Assembly (NCBI GenBank): GCA_037443425.1
Contig: JBBIOI010000161.1
Span: 1-6,006, forward strand
Source of the DNA: JBBIOI01 sp037443425
GTDB taxonomy: Bacteria > Desulfobacterota > BSN033 > UBA1163
Direction of reading: 5' to 3'
Length of the DNA stretch: 6,006 bases
The notes under the pieces were generated by a model. That model was not told the origin of the DNA. It made no database searches and saw only the letters and a list, made by a program, of their open reading frames with translations. Positions within the stretch are counted from its first letter, which is position 1. Every line of letters begins with the position of its first letter. The translations under genes were made by a program, and so were the position numbers. Shown here in pieces: positions 1-5,236 of the stretch.

Positions 1-1
1 A

Positions 2-577
2 ACCTCAGATTACGCATCAGATACAAAAACTGGCTGGGTATATTCTGAAAGTAATGTTTCTATTTCAGAAGCAAATGCTACTGGAGTTGCAAACTCCTTT
101 CTTTCAGCCACTACCTCTGTTGGACCTTATGGTCAACTTAGTCCATATGGGGAAAGCACGAGTAATAGGTGGGGGGATTTTAAATATATTGGATCATCCC
201 CTGGTTATGTGACAGTTTCAATTCCATTTACACTTTCATTTACACTTTCTGCATCAACCGATCCTGATGCATTTGCATATGGATATCTATATGTATGGGG
301 TTATCTATTTAGAGGAATGGCAGATGGTGGTGGAGGTACTCATTTCTGGCAACATTTAGAAGACTATGCCACTCCTGGACAGTATATTGAAGATTCTATA
401 TCAGGAACGCTCAATCTGAGAAAGATGTTTCACCCTGGAGATATAGGAACCCTGGATATTGGAGTTTCTACAAATTCTTCTGCCTATTCTGCAATACCAA
501 TTCCTTCGACCATTCTACTCTTAATGAGCGGTCTTTTAAGCCTTGTGGGCCTGAGGAAATTTAAAAGTTTAAGATGA
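2..577 (+). CDS. PEP-CTERM sorting domain protein, 3' part only
   Basis: The frame is open from the first full codon of the window to a TGA stop, so the gene starts upstream and 191 C-terminal residues are visible. A GTG at 209 lies inside a continuous reading frame and is not needed as a start. The last 28 residues form a PEP-CTERM signal: an IPIPST motif, a hydrophobic helix (TILLLMSGLLSLVGL) and a basic end (RKFKSLR). In this family an exosortase cleaves near the Pro-x-Pro motif during export, and the protein ends up at the surface or in the extracellular matrix. The body is rich in Ser, Thr, Gly, Tyr and Asn with alternating beta-like stretches and no cysteine, typical of these poorly conserved secreted proteins. 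The passenger domain is not recognised. The exosortase is not in the window. A hairpin with a T run at 669-712 could end the transcript. Confidence 0.85.
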   Translation, partial: TSDYASDTKTGWVYSESNVSISEANATGVANSFLSATTSVGPYGQLSPYGESTSNRWGDFKYIGSSPGYVTVSIPFTLSFTLSASTDPDAFAYGYLYVWGYLFRGMADGGGGTHFWQHLEDYATPGQYIEDSISGTLNLRKMFHPGDIGTLDIGVSTNSSAYSAIPIPSTILLLMSGLLSLVGLRKFKSLR

Positions 578-724
578 GATTGCCACGCCCTTCGGGCTCG
601 CAACGACTACATTGTTAAGATTGCCAAGTTGCTATGATATCTTAACTCCCCTTAATCCCTCTTTCACTCCCTCGCAATGACAGAAAGGAGGAAGTCGTTG
701 CGAGGGCTTTTTCCTGCGGCAATC
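578..724. repeat. Palindromic repeat family A, copy 1
   Basis: The arm at 578-607 (starts GATTGCCACGCCC, ends GCAACGAC) begins on the base after the PEP-CTERM stop codon. A related inverted arm lies at 694-724 (starts GTCGTTGCGAG, ends GGCAATC). The 30-base left arm is the reverse complement of 2371-2400 with one mismatch, which makes it a dispersed genomic repeat and not a gene-specific signal. The middle holds T/C-rich sequence. No coding potential is seen, and nothing else is recognised up to the end of galE at 786. Confidence 0.75.
669..712 (+). terminator. Hairpin plus T run after the PEP-CTERM gene
   Basis: Stem CCCTCGCAATGAC (669-681) pairs with GTCGTTGCGAGGG (694-706), 13 pairs with one G-T, around a 12-base purine-rich loop, followed by CTTTTT. 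It lies 92 bases after the stop and is itself part of repeat family A, so a terminator role would be borrowed from the repeat. On the opposite strand there is no T run, so it is not a clear terminator for galE. Confidence 0.5.
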
Positions 725-785
725 TACAACAAGAATCAAACCACCGACACGAATATCAGATGCCAATACATGTTCTTATAAAATG

Positions 786-1790
786 TCAAATGTGTAGACC
801 TGACCCTGGTTTGTAGCCATATGGATGAGTCTTATGCCAGTGCCATGCAGTTTCAATAATTGCTCTGAGCTCAGGATACTTTGGCACCCATCCAAGCTCT
901 TTCCTTATCTTTTCTGAGCTTGCAACAAGTCGCGAAGGATCTCCTGGTCTTCTTTGAGATTCATTAATTGAGATCTTCTTTTTAGTTACTCTCATTGCCT
1001 CCTCAATAACTTCCATCACAGAATAGCCATTTCCATTTCCAAGATTATATATCCCACCTTTCCTACCTTCCTCTAATCTCCTTAAAGCCAAAATATGTGC
1101 ATATGCAAGATCAGTCACATGTATATAATCGCGGATACATGTACCATCAGGTGTATCGTAATCTGTACCAAAAATCGGAACAGTCTCACCATTCAAAGCT
1201 GCTTTCAGGACTATTGGAATTAAATGCGTTTCTGGAGAGTGATCCTCTCCAAGCTCTCCTTCAGGATCTGCCCCTGCTGCATTAAAATATCTGAGAGATA
1301 TATAATTTATTTTACCTGTCTTGCTTGCGGCTTCAAGCATCTTTTCAAAAATCAACTTTGTCTCTCCATATGGATTTGTAGGTTTACAGGGGTGATCTTC
1401 ACTGATTGGAATCTCTTGTGGCTCCCCATACACCGAAGCAGAAGAGGAGAAGACTATGTTTTTTACATTAAAATTCTCCATTAATTCGAGCAGTCTTATA
1501 CTATTTATCACATTATTTTTATAGTACTTCCATGGATTTTCCATAGATTCTCCAACCAAACAGTCGGCTGCAAAGTGCATAACAGAATTTATATCATAGT
1601 CCAGGAATAACCTTTTTAATGCCTCTGAATCCGAAAGATCTCCATAGATTAATACTCCCCCTTTAACTGCCTCACGATGTCCAGATTGAAGATTGTCAAA
1701 AACAACAGGTTCGTATCCATTTTTAAGAAGCTCCTTAACAACATGACTTCCTATATAACCTGCTCCACCTGTAACAAGGACTTTCGGCAT
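786..1790 (-). CDS. galE: UDP-glucose 4-epimerase
   Basis: This extended short-chain dehydrogenase/reductase of 334 residues interconverts UDP-glucose and UDP-galactose in the cytoplasm with bound NAD, supplying galactose units for polysaccharides. Visible motifs are the Rossmann dinucleotide loop GGAGYIGS (residues 8-15), the catalytic serine in SSSASVYG (Ser117), and the YGETK pair Tyr141/Lys145. RRPGDPSRLVASS near residue 280 belongs to the substrate pocket. The residue aligned by hand with E. coli Tyr299 is a leucine (about 288); a smaller side chain there can allow N-acetylated sugars in other GalE enzymes, so some UDP-GlcNAc activity is possible (inference). I chose the ATG at 1790 because AGGAG lies five bases before it; the in-frame GTG at 1796 overlaps that ribosome site and would add only Met-Lys. 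It follows the release-factor-like gene by 2 bases and is probably co-transcribed and coupled with it. Full length for the family. Confidence 0.95.
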   Translation of the reverse strand: MPKVLVTGGAGYIGSHVVKELLKNGYEPVVFDNLQSGHREAVKGGVLIYGDLSDSEALKRLFLDYDINSVMHFAADCLVGESMENPWKYYKNNVINSIRLLELMENFNVKNIVFSSSASVYGEPQEIPISEDHPCKPTNPYGETKLIFEKMLEAASKTGKINYISLRYFNAAGADPEGELGEDHSPETHLIPIVLKAALNGETVPIFGTDYDTPDGTCIRDYIHVTDLAYAHILALRRLEEGRKGGIYNLGNGNGYSVMEVIEEAMRVTKKKISINESQRRPGDPSRLVASSEKIRKELGWVPKYPELRAIIETAWHWHKTHPYGYKPGSGLHI

Positions 1791-1792
1791 TT

Positions 1793-2152
1793 TCACTCCT
1801 GATGATATTTTTGTTTAGATCTCTTCGCTTTCTTTGCCTTCTGCTTTTTAATCTTTAATCTTTTAATATCATTCTCTGAAACCCCGCGATATAATTTCTC
1901 TATCTTCATTACAAGTTCTCGCCTTGCGAGAAAACGGTTAAGTGCCTGACTTCTCTCCCTCATGTATTTTACTTCAATCCCGGTGGGTTTATGTTTAAGA
2001 AATACGGCTGAAGATGCCTTGTTGACCTTCTGTCCTCCACTGCCAGAGGAACGAATAAAACTCTCCTCAATATCCTCCTCTTTGATTCCAAGTGCCTCCA
2101 TCTTCTCTTTAAGCCACTGGCTTTTCTTTTCACTTACAGGGAATTTAATCAT
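1793..2152 (-). CDS. Short GGQ release-factor-like protein (ArfB / C12orf65 type)
   Basis: This 119-residue protein contains only the peptidyl-tRNA hydrolysis domain of class I release factors. The GGQ motif sits in SGSGGQKVNKASSAV (Gly39-Gly40-Gln41), followed by LKHKPTGIEVK and an RSQALNRFLARREL helix that is diagnostic for the RF-1 domain family. The C terminus is strongly basic (KIKKQKAKKAKRSKQKYHQE), resembling the ribosome-binding tails of rescue factors. Codon-recognition domains are absent, so it should free peptides from stalled ribosomes or split large subunits rather than act at stop codons. The phrase around the motif (GIKEEDIEESFIRSSGSGGQ) resembles the mitochondrial C12orf65/MTRFR type at least as much as E. 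coli ArfB; which one is closer cannot be settled by eye. No good Shine-Dalgarno site precedes the ATG at 2152, and no better in-frame start is seen. It is the first gene of a likely two-gene unit with galE. Confidence 0.85.
   Translation of the reverse strand: MIKFPVSEKKSQWLKEKMEALGIKEEDIEESFIRSSGSGGQKVNKASSAVFLKHKPTGIEVKYMRERSQALNRFLARRELVMKIEKLYRGVSENDIKRLKIKKQKAKKAKRSKQKYHQE
1796..1800 (-). promoter_or_regulatory. Ribosome binding site of galE inside the upstream gene's end
   Basis: AGGAG on the minus strand covers part of the last two sense codons of the release-factor-like gene. Five bases separate it from ATG at 1790. Its overlap with the alternative GTG codon at 1796 argues against that start and suggests translational coupling of the two genes. 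Confidence 0.75.
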
Positions 2153-2158
2153 ATTCTA

Positions 2159-2188
2159 TATCTATCACAAAAATCCATCCTCAATCAA
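2159..2188 (-). promoter_or_regulatory. Weak sigma-70-like promoter before the release-factor gene
   Basis: Minus-strand TTGATT (2188-2183) and TAGATA (2164-2159) are 18 bases apart. The predicted transcript would start almost at the ATG at 2152, consistent with the lack of a ribosome site (leaderless message). In AT-rich DNA such matches arise often by chance, so this is tentative. Confidence 0.3.
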
Positions 2189-2316
2189 GAAAATAAAGTA
2201 ATTATCTTTTTCCGTGATGAGGTTATATTGGCGTATCTGGCAAATTCTTTACGGCGACCTTTCCAATAAGCATCCCATTCTTCATTTAGCTTCAAAGCCT
2301 TAATTTCAAAAGTTGA
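2185..2316 (-). pseudogene. Remnant of an unrecognised protein C-terminus
   Basis: This 43-residue open stretch on the minus strand lacks a start codon. It contains LNEEWDAYWKGRRKEFARYA and ends ...SSRKKIITLFS at a TGA. The same peptide, degraded, is encoded in the other inverted repeat arm (5105-5194). Conservation of the reading frame in this copy and its place at the outer end of the repeat suggest the tail of a protein of the mobile element, perhaps a transposase, but the family is not recognised. A longer frame over the same DNA in another phase runs through repeats and is not a gene. Confidence 0.45.
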
Positions 2317-2370
2317 TTATCATTCCTCTTGTACAAACTTATACCCCGGCTCTTAAACCTCCAAGACTCA

Positions 2371-2469
2371 GTCATTGCGAGCCCGAAGGGCGTGGCAATC
2401 TCATAGATTCCTCGCTTCGCTCGGAATGACAATGTGGAAGGGATTGCCTTGTCCTCGCCTCTCAATGAC
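2371..2469. repeat. Palindromic repeat family A, copy 2
   Basis: The arm GTCATTGCGAGCCCGAAGGG... (2371-2400) and the inverted arm at 2442-2469 (GATTGCC to CAATGAC) flank an inner palindromic piece at 2405-2430 (AGATTCC, CTTCGCTCGGAATGAC). The left arm is nearly identical, in reverse complement, to 578-607, and the inner piece matches 4801-4826 closely. Probably a small non-autonomous mobile palindrome, here nested inside the long inverted repeat. Confidence 0.75.
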
Positions 2470-2506
2470 AATCTTGAATCGCTCAATTTATATAAGAATT
2501 AAAGCT

Positions 2507-2585
2507 GTCATTCCTGCGAAAGCAGGAATCAAGGGAAAAGAAAAACATTTAAAAACAGCTGGATTCCCGTTTTCACGGGAATGAC
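2507..2585. repeat. 79-base double-hairpin repeat (dRS3-like), copy 1
   Basis: It begins GTCATTCC and ends GGAATGAC. Two perfect 8-bp hairpins stand at its ends: ATTCCTGC-GAAA-GCAGGAAT (2510-2529) and ATTCCCGT-TTTC-ACGGGAAT (2563-2582). It is the reverse complement of 5014-5092 with four mismatches over 79 bases. The ends resemble the neisserial dRS3 core ATTCCC-N8-GGGAAT, a widespread type of dispersed repeat. Read on the minus strand, the 2563-2582 hairpin is followed by T-rich sequence and might help end the radical SAM transcript. Confidence 0.8.
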
Positions 2586-2730
2586 GTAGGTGATGGTAGA
2601 GATTAAATTATGCTTCGGAATAAGTATAGCATTGAAATAAGCCAATGCCTATTGTCATTAGAAAAGAGGTGCCACTTATTAACCACATGAAGTCTCAAGT
2701 TAAAGATTCCGTCCCACATCAGAACTATGA

Positions 2731-2779
2731 ATCCCTGAATCCTTTAACCCTCGAACCCTAAACCCTTGAACCCTTGAAT
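2731..2779. repeat. Degenerate tandem repeat of 7-9 bases
   Basis: Successive units such as CCCTGAAT, CCTTTAA, CCCTCGAA, CCCTAAA, CCCTTGAA, CCCTTGAA follow one another just downstream of the radical SAM stop codon. The last two units are identical. No stem-loop is formed. Between 2661 and 2730 nothing else is recognised. Confidence 0.6.
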
Positions 2780-2787
2780 TAATGTAT

Positions 2788-4212
2788 TTATGTTTGTGCC
2801 TTCATTGACATAGATGGAGAGGCGCTTACAGAAGAACAGCTTGTGGAATAAGCCGAGTCTTTCTGGTTAAGATACTCCTCTCTCCAAACCCTGTCTGCAT
2901 AAGCTCCAAAACGAGCTGCATAAGCATCCAATTCATCCTTTAACTTTGTCACTACTTCTTCGGCACCGGGATGGGTAAAATAAGGTTTTGCCTCTTCAAT
3001 TACCTCCCTGTAAATATGGGGATTATCAATTATCATGCATGGTCTCAAATGGTTTTGATTATGTGGTTGTCTCTTCCTTATTGCTCTAAAAAGAGGACTA
3101 TTCAGGGCTTCGGCCAGTGAAACGTCCTTTATATTATGCATTGCCACATGGGTATAAACACATGGTTCTACATCTCCATTTGCATTTAGATGAAAGTATC
3201 TTCTCCCACCTGCAATACATCCCTGCACATGTGGACCATCATTCCAGAAATCGAGAATAAACATCGGTTTTGTCCTTCTGAAATATATCACCTGTCTCCT
3301 TAAATGATCCCTCTGTTCTGGGGTGACCATAAGATTTACATCGCCCTGTCCATTTACAGGTATATAGAGAAAATAGTTCTGTGAGATGATTCCTTTCTCG
3401 AGCATAAAATCAATCCACTCCTCTGAAGAAACCACATCAACATTATGCCTTGTTACAGTTGCTGATGAACCAAAAAGGACATGGGCCTCCCTTAAATGGT
3501 CCATAGCCTCCATAATCTTTTTAAATACTCCAGGCCCTCTCCAGCGATCTGTCTCCTCTTCATAACCCTCACAACTTATAACCACCATTGCGTTACCAAG
3601 ATCTCTTATCCTTTCTGCCTTTTCCCTTGTCATCATTGTGCCATTTGTATAGACTTGGAAAAATATCTGAGGATGCTCCTCAATCATCTGGAAAAGATGA
3701 GGATATATAAAAGGCTCACCTCCTAAGACAGTGATAAAATAAATTCCAAGATCCATACACTCCTTTAATACTCGCTTGATAAGCTCGTATGGCAGCCCTG
3801 GATGTCTCTGATATCCCAGGGTATAGCAGCCCGCACACCTGAGGTTACATTGCCATGTAGGGCTTAAAATCATAACAAATGGGGGTCTAAAACCATATTC
3901 CTTTTCGAAGTGGTCCCTTTTTTTATTACCAATAAACCATGCATTGTTAAAAAGTGTATTAAAAATTATGGTCCTGTTTTTGGGAGGTAGGTAATCAATA
4001 ATCTTCCTGAATAACCTTTTTGCAGGATGATCGGTCTCAAGCATTCTCCTTACACCTCTTATTGCATCGAGGATCTCGCTATCATTTGTTAGCTTCTCAG
4101 CTAAATGTGTAAGTTGAACAAGCTTATCATCGGATGCCCTCTTTAAAATCTCAACAATCATTTTTGAAACCTGTTGACTTGTTAAATCCCATAGATGTTC
4201 TGAAATACTCAT
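2788..4212 (-). CDS. Radical SAM enzyme with SPASM-like C-terminal cysteines
   Basis: The protein has 474 residues. Residues 1-110 are a helical N-terminal extension. The radical SAM core starts at PPFVMILSPTWQCNLRCAGC; Cys122, Cys126 and Cys129 (CX3CX2C) should hold the 4Fe-4S cluster that cleaves S-adenosylmethionine. GGEP (164-167) is the SAM-binding motif. Further cysteines at 332 (GCIAGGRRYF), 351 (GDVEPCVY) and 392 (RPCMI) lie where SPASM or twitch domains bind auxiliary clusters, so a peptide- or cofactor-modifying oxidation is likely, but the substrate is unknown. The last 24 residues are a Ser/Ala-rich tail (YSTSCSSVSASPSMSM). The start at 4212 has a strong AAGGAGG site (4222-4228) nine bases upstream. 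It lies 17 bases after the 48-aa membrane protein gene and shares its sigma-54 promoter. The product has no signal peptide or membrane span and is probably cytoplasmic, possibly peripheral to the membrane through its neighbour. Confidence 0.9.
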   Translation of the reverse strand: MSISEHLWDLTSQQVSKMIVEILKRASDDKLVQLTHLAEKLTNDSEILDAIRGVRRMLETDHPAKRLFRKIIDYLPPKNRTIIFNTLFNNAWFIGNKKRDHFEKEYGFRPPFVMILSPTWQCNLRCAGCYTLGYQRHPGLPYELIKRVLKECMDLGIYFITVLGGEPFIYPHLFQMIEEHPQIFFQVYTNGTMMTREKAERIRDLGNAMVVISCEGYEEETDRWRGPGVFKKIMEAMDHLREAHVLFGSSATVTRHNVDVVSSEEWIDFMLEKGIISQNYFLYIPVNGQGDVNLMVTPEQRDHLRRQVIYFRRTKPMFILDFWNDGPHVQGCIAGGRRYFHLNANGDVEPCVYTHVAMHNIKDVSLAEALNSPLFRAIRKRQPHNQNHLRPCMIIDNPHIYREVIEEAKPYFTHPGAEEVVTKLKDELDAYAARFGAYADRVWREEYLNQKDSAYSTSCSSVSASPSMSMKAQT

Positions 4213-4229
4213 TTTTCCAAGCCTCCTTC

Positions 4230-4376
4230 TTAAATTTGATTCTGAATAGCCATCCAGAAACCAAGGATAGCTATTGAGATTCCTACAATAAGTTCATTTA
4301 ATAGATTCCCATGAATTGTAAAAGAAGAGATAATCAACCAAACACCAAGTGCTCCGATAATCCAATTCTGCCACAT
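4230..4376 (-). CDS. Small two-helix membrane protein, SPW-repeat type
   Basis: The product has 48 residues and begins MWQNWIIGALGVWLIISSFT. Two hydrophobic segments (about 5-19 and 29-44) are joined by a short polar turn (HGNLLNE), giving a helical hairpin in the inner membrane. The pattern W-x-N-(x3)-G-(x3)-WL-(x2)-S, then N near the turn and G at the start of helix 2, matches one SPW repeat as I know the family; the usual Ser-Pro-Trp triplet itself is changed to SSF. The function of SPW proteins is not established. Gene reality is supported by a GGAGGGA ribosome site (4381-4387) a few bases before the ATG, a sigma-54 promoter whose predicted start leaves a 26-base leader, and a 17-base gap to the radical SAM gene, whose ribosome site begins just before this stop codon. 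It may anchor or regulate the enzyme (inference). Confidence 0.8.
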   Translation of the reverse strand: MWQNWIIGALGVWLIISSFTIHGNLLNELIVGISIAILGFWMAIQNQI

Positions 4377-4413
4377 TAAATCCCTCCATTTACAATTTTT
4401 TTATTTAATCTTC

Positions 4414-4428
4414 GCAATTTTAGTGCCA
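4414..4428 (-). promoter_or_regulatory. Sigma-54 (-24/-12) promoter of the SPW-like/radical SAM operon
   Basis: Minus-strand TGGCAC (4428-4423), five bases, then TTGC (4417-4414). The GG and GC pairs are separated by exactly 10 bases, as the RpoN consensus requires. The predicted transcript start is near 4402, leaving a 26-base leader with a ribosome site before the ATG at 4376. Sigma-54 promoters need an ATPase activator bound upstream, so the operon should respond to a specific signal. Confidence 0.8.
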
Positions 4429-4518
4429 CAAAAAATATTTTATGAATTAAAAAGATTTTTAAAATTAAATAGTTAGGATTATTTTGGAAAAGGGTTTCAG
4501 CTATAGTATAAGGAATTT

Positions 4519-4555
4519 ATTTAAATTTGCGAAAAAATTATTCGCAAATTTAAAT
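4519..4555. promoter_or_regulatory. Perfect palindrome, candidate activator binding site
   Basis: ATTTAAATTTGCGAA (4519-4533) and TTCGCAAATTTAAAT (4541-4555) are exact inverted arms around a 7-base AT spacer. The centre is about 135 bp upstream of the predicted sigma-54 transcript start, a usual distance for an enhancer-binding protein site. No T run or flanking gene end makes it look like a terminator. The region 4429-4518 between it and the promoter is AT-rich with nothing else recognised. Confidence 0.55.
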
Positions 4556-4678
4556 TTAATAGAAAATTTCAATGAAAACAAATAATTAAGTGCGATGATA
4601 TTTTTCGTTTTTTAATTCCATTTTATCGCATTTTATTCAAAACTCAAACGCTCATTTTTGCTCTCTGCTTAGTATGTG

Positions 4679-4755
4679 TTAACCCCACCTTACCTCCCCT
4701 TAAAAATAAAGGGAAGAACGGAAGAGTTATAGCTTAACGGGGGTGAGGGGGTTAA
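4679..4755. repeat. Imperfect inverted repeat with C-rich arms
   Basis: The left arm begins TTAACCCC and runs through C-rich sequence to 4703. The right arm 4734-4755 (TTAACGGGGGTGAGGGGGTT plus AA) is its imperfect inverse. The arms flank 30 purine-rich bases. Related TTAACTCCCCTTAATCCC sequence occurs at 642-659, so this is probably a dispersed repeat. No coding sequence is seen. Confidence 0.5.
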
Positions 4756-4767
4756 GAGATTTTTAAT

Positions 4768-4826
4768 GTCATTTCGAACGAAGTGAGAAATCCAATAATG
4801 AGATTCCTCGCTACGCTCGGAATGAC
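4768..4826. repeat. Palindromic repeat family A, short copy 3
   Basis: GTCATTTCGAACGAAGTGAG (4768-4787, continuing to 4793) and GATTCCTCGCTACGCTCGG (4802-4820, continuing to GAATGAC at 4826) form imperfect inverted arms around a short AT spacer. The right arm matches the inner piece of copy 2 (2405-2430) apart from one base (CTTCGCTCGG against CTACGCTCGG). Confidence 0.7.
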
Positions 4827-4879
4827 AAACAGACATACACCAATAATAAATGTATAAATTAAATGAATCACAACGTAGT

Positions 4880-4898
4880 GCAAGGACTTGTCCCTTGC
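4880..4898. repeat. Short hairpin in intergenic DNA
   Basis: GCAAGG and CCTTGC form a 6-bp stem around ACTTGTC. Weak and without a T run; probably part of another dispersed palindromic repeat. It lies in the otherwise featureless stretch 4827-4934. Confidence 0.35.
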
Positions 4899-5013
4899 CT
4901 CATTTAGTTTCATTTTTTATGTTGAATTATGAATGACAGGTTATGGTAGTATTGGCTTATTTAATGCTATACTTATCCCTAATCATAATTTAATCTCTAA
5001 CCTAAAAACTTAC

Positions 5014-5092
5014 GTCATTCCCGTGAAAACGGGAATCCAGCTGGTTTTAAAAGTTTTTCTTTTCCATAGATTCCTGCTTTCGCAGGAATGAC
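5014..5092. repeat. 79-base double-hairpin repeat (dRS3-like), copy 2
   Basis: Hairpins ATTCCCGT-GAAA-ACGGGAAT (5017-5036) and ATTCCTGC-TTTC-GCAGGAAT (5070-5089) are bounded by GTC and GAC. It has the same length as copy 1 with four differences, all in the T-rich middle; both hairpins are fully conserved. Confidence 0.8.
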
Positions 5093-5104
5093 AGCTTTAA
5101 TTCC

Positions 5105-5194
5105 TATATTAGAATTAAGGGTTTGAAGCTAAATGAAGAATGGGATATTTATTGGCAATGTCGCTGTAAAGAACTTGCCAGATACGCCATATAA
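5105..5194 (+). pseudogene. Degraded second copy of the unrecognised C-terminal peptide
   Basis: The frame reads YIRIKGLKLNEEWDIYWQ, then CRCKELARYAI and a TAA stop. It aligns with the left-copy remnant (LNEEWDAYWKGRRKEFARYA) but has lost a base after the ARYA codons, so it ends early. No start codon or ribosome site. Not a functional gene. Confidence 0.45.
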
Positions 5195-5236
5195 CCAAAT
5201 CACGAGAAAAAAGATGTTTATTTTTTTAGAGTAAAT

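Larger units (their letters stand above)
2190..2660 (-). repeat. Long inverted repeat, left copy
   Basis: Read on the minus strand, this matches 4935-5225 on the plus strand in the same order: an AT-rich block (GCTATACTTAT, AATTTAATCTCTA), a 79-base double-hairpin element, then a stretch encoding a peptide remnant. Over 85 aligned bases of the remnant (2221-2306 against 5114-5197) I count seven mismatches and one single-base gap. This copy is longer because of an extra block at about 2307-2489 containing repeat family A. Without that block it would be about 288 bp, close to the 291 bp of the other copy. Confidence 0.85.
2190..5225. mobile_element. Possible decayed composite unit bounded by long inverted repeats
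   Basis: Related sequences at 2190-2660 and 4935-5225 lie in opposite orientation and enclose the SPW-like/radical SAM operon with its sigma-54 promoter. The layout is that of a composite transposon. No transposase, target-site duplication or sharp ends could be identified, so a chance insertion of the same repeat on both sides, or an old segmental duplication, is equally possible. Confidence 0.3.
4935..5225 (+). repeat. Long inverted repeat, right copy
   Basis: Reverse-complement partner of 2190-2660. It holds, in order, the AT-rich block, the 79-base double-hairpin element (5014-5092) and the degraded peptide remnant. It lacks the 183-bp block found in the left copy: TTTAATTCCTATAT is followed almost directly by GAATTAAGGG. 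Confidence 0.85.

Noticed and set aside
1097..1484. Plus-strand open frames of 62 and 86 codons
   Set aside because: They lie opposite galE, lack ribosome sites and encode no recognisable protein; galE shows clear family motifs on the other strand.
1962..2201. Plus-strand open frame of 79 codons
   Set aside because: Mostly opposite the release-factor-like gene with its GGQ motif; no supporting signals.
2292..2584. Two open frames of 64 and 69 codons on opposite strands
   Set aside because: Both are made of the palindromic repeats themselves (RAKRG, VIPAKAGIK-type translations), a common false gene signal.
2666..2690. Minus-strand TGGCAC as a second sigma-54 promoter
   Set aside because: No TTGC at the required spacing, and no gene follows in the right direction.
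3496..3726. Plus-strand open frame of 76 codons
   Set aside because: Opposite the radical SAM core region; no ribosome site or recognisable product.
4591..4630. TGCGAT ... ATCGCA inverted pair as a second operator
   Set aside because: Only six matching bases with a 28-base spacer in AT-rich DNA; too weak to call.
2507..5092. CRISPR array
   Set aside because: The repeats are palindromic, few, inverted and far apart, with no regular spacers.
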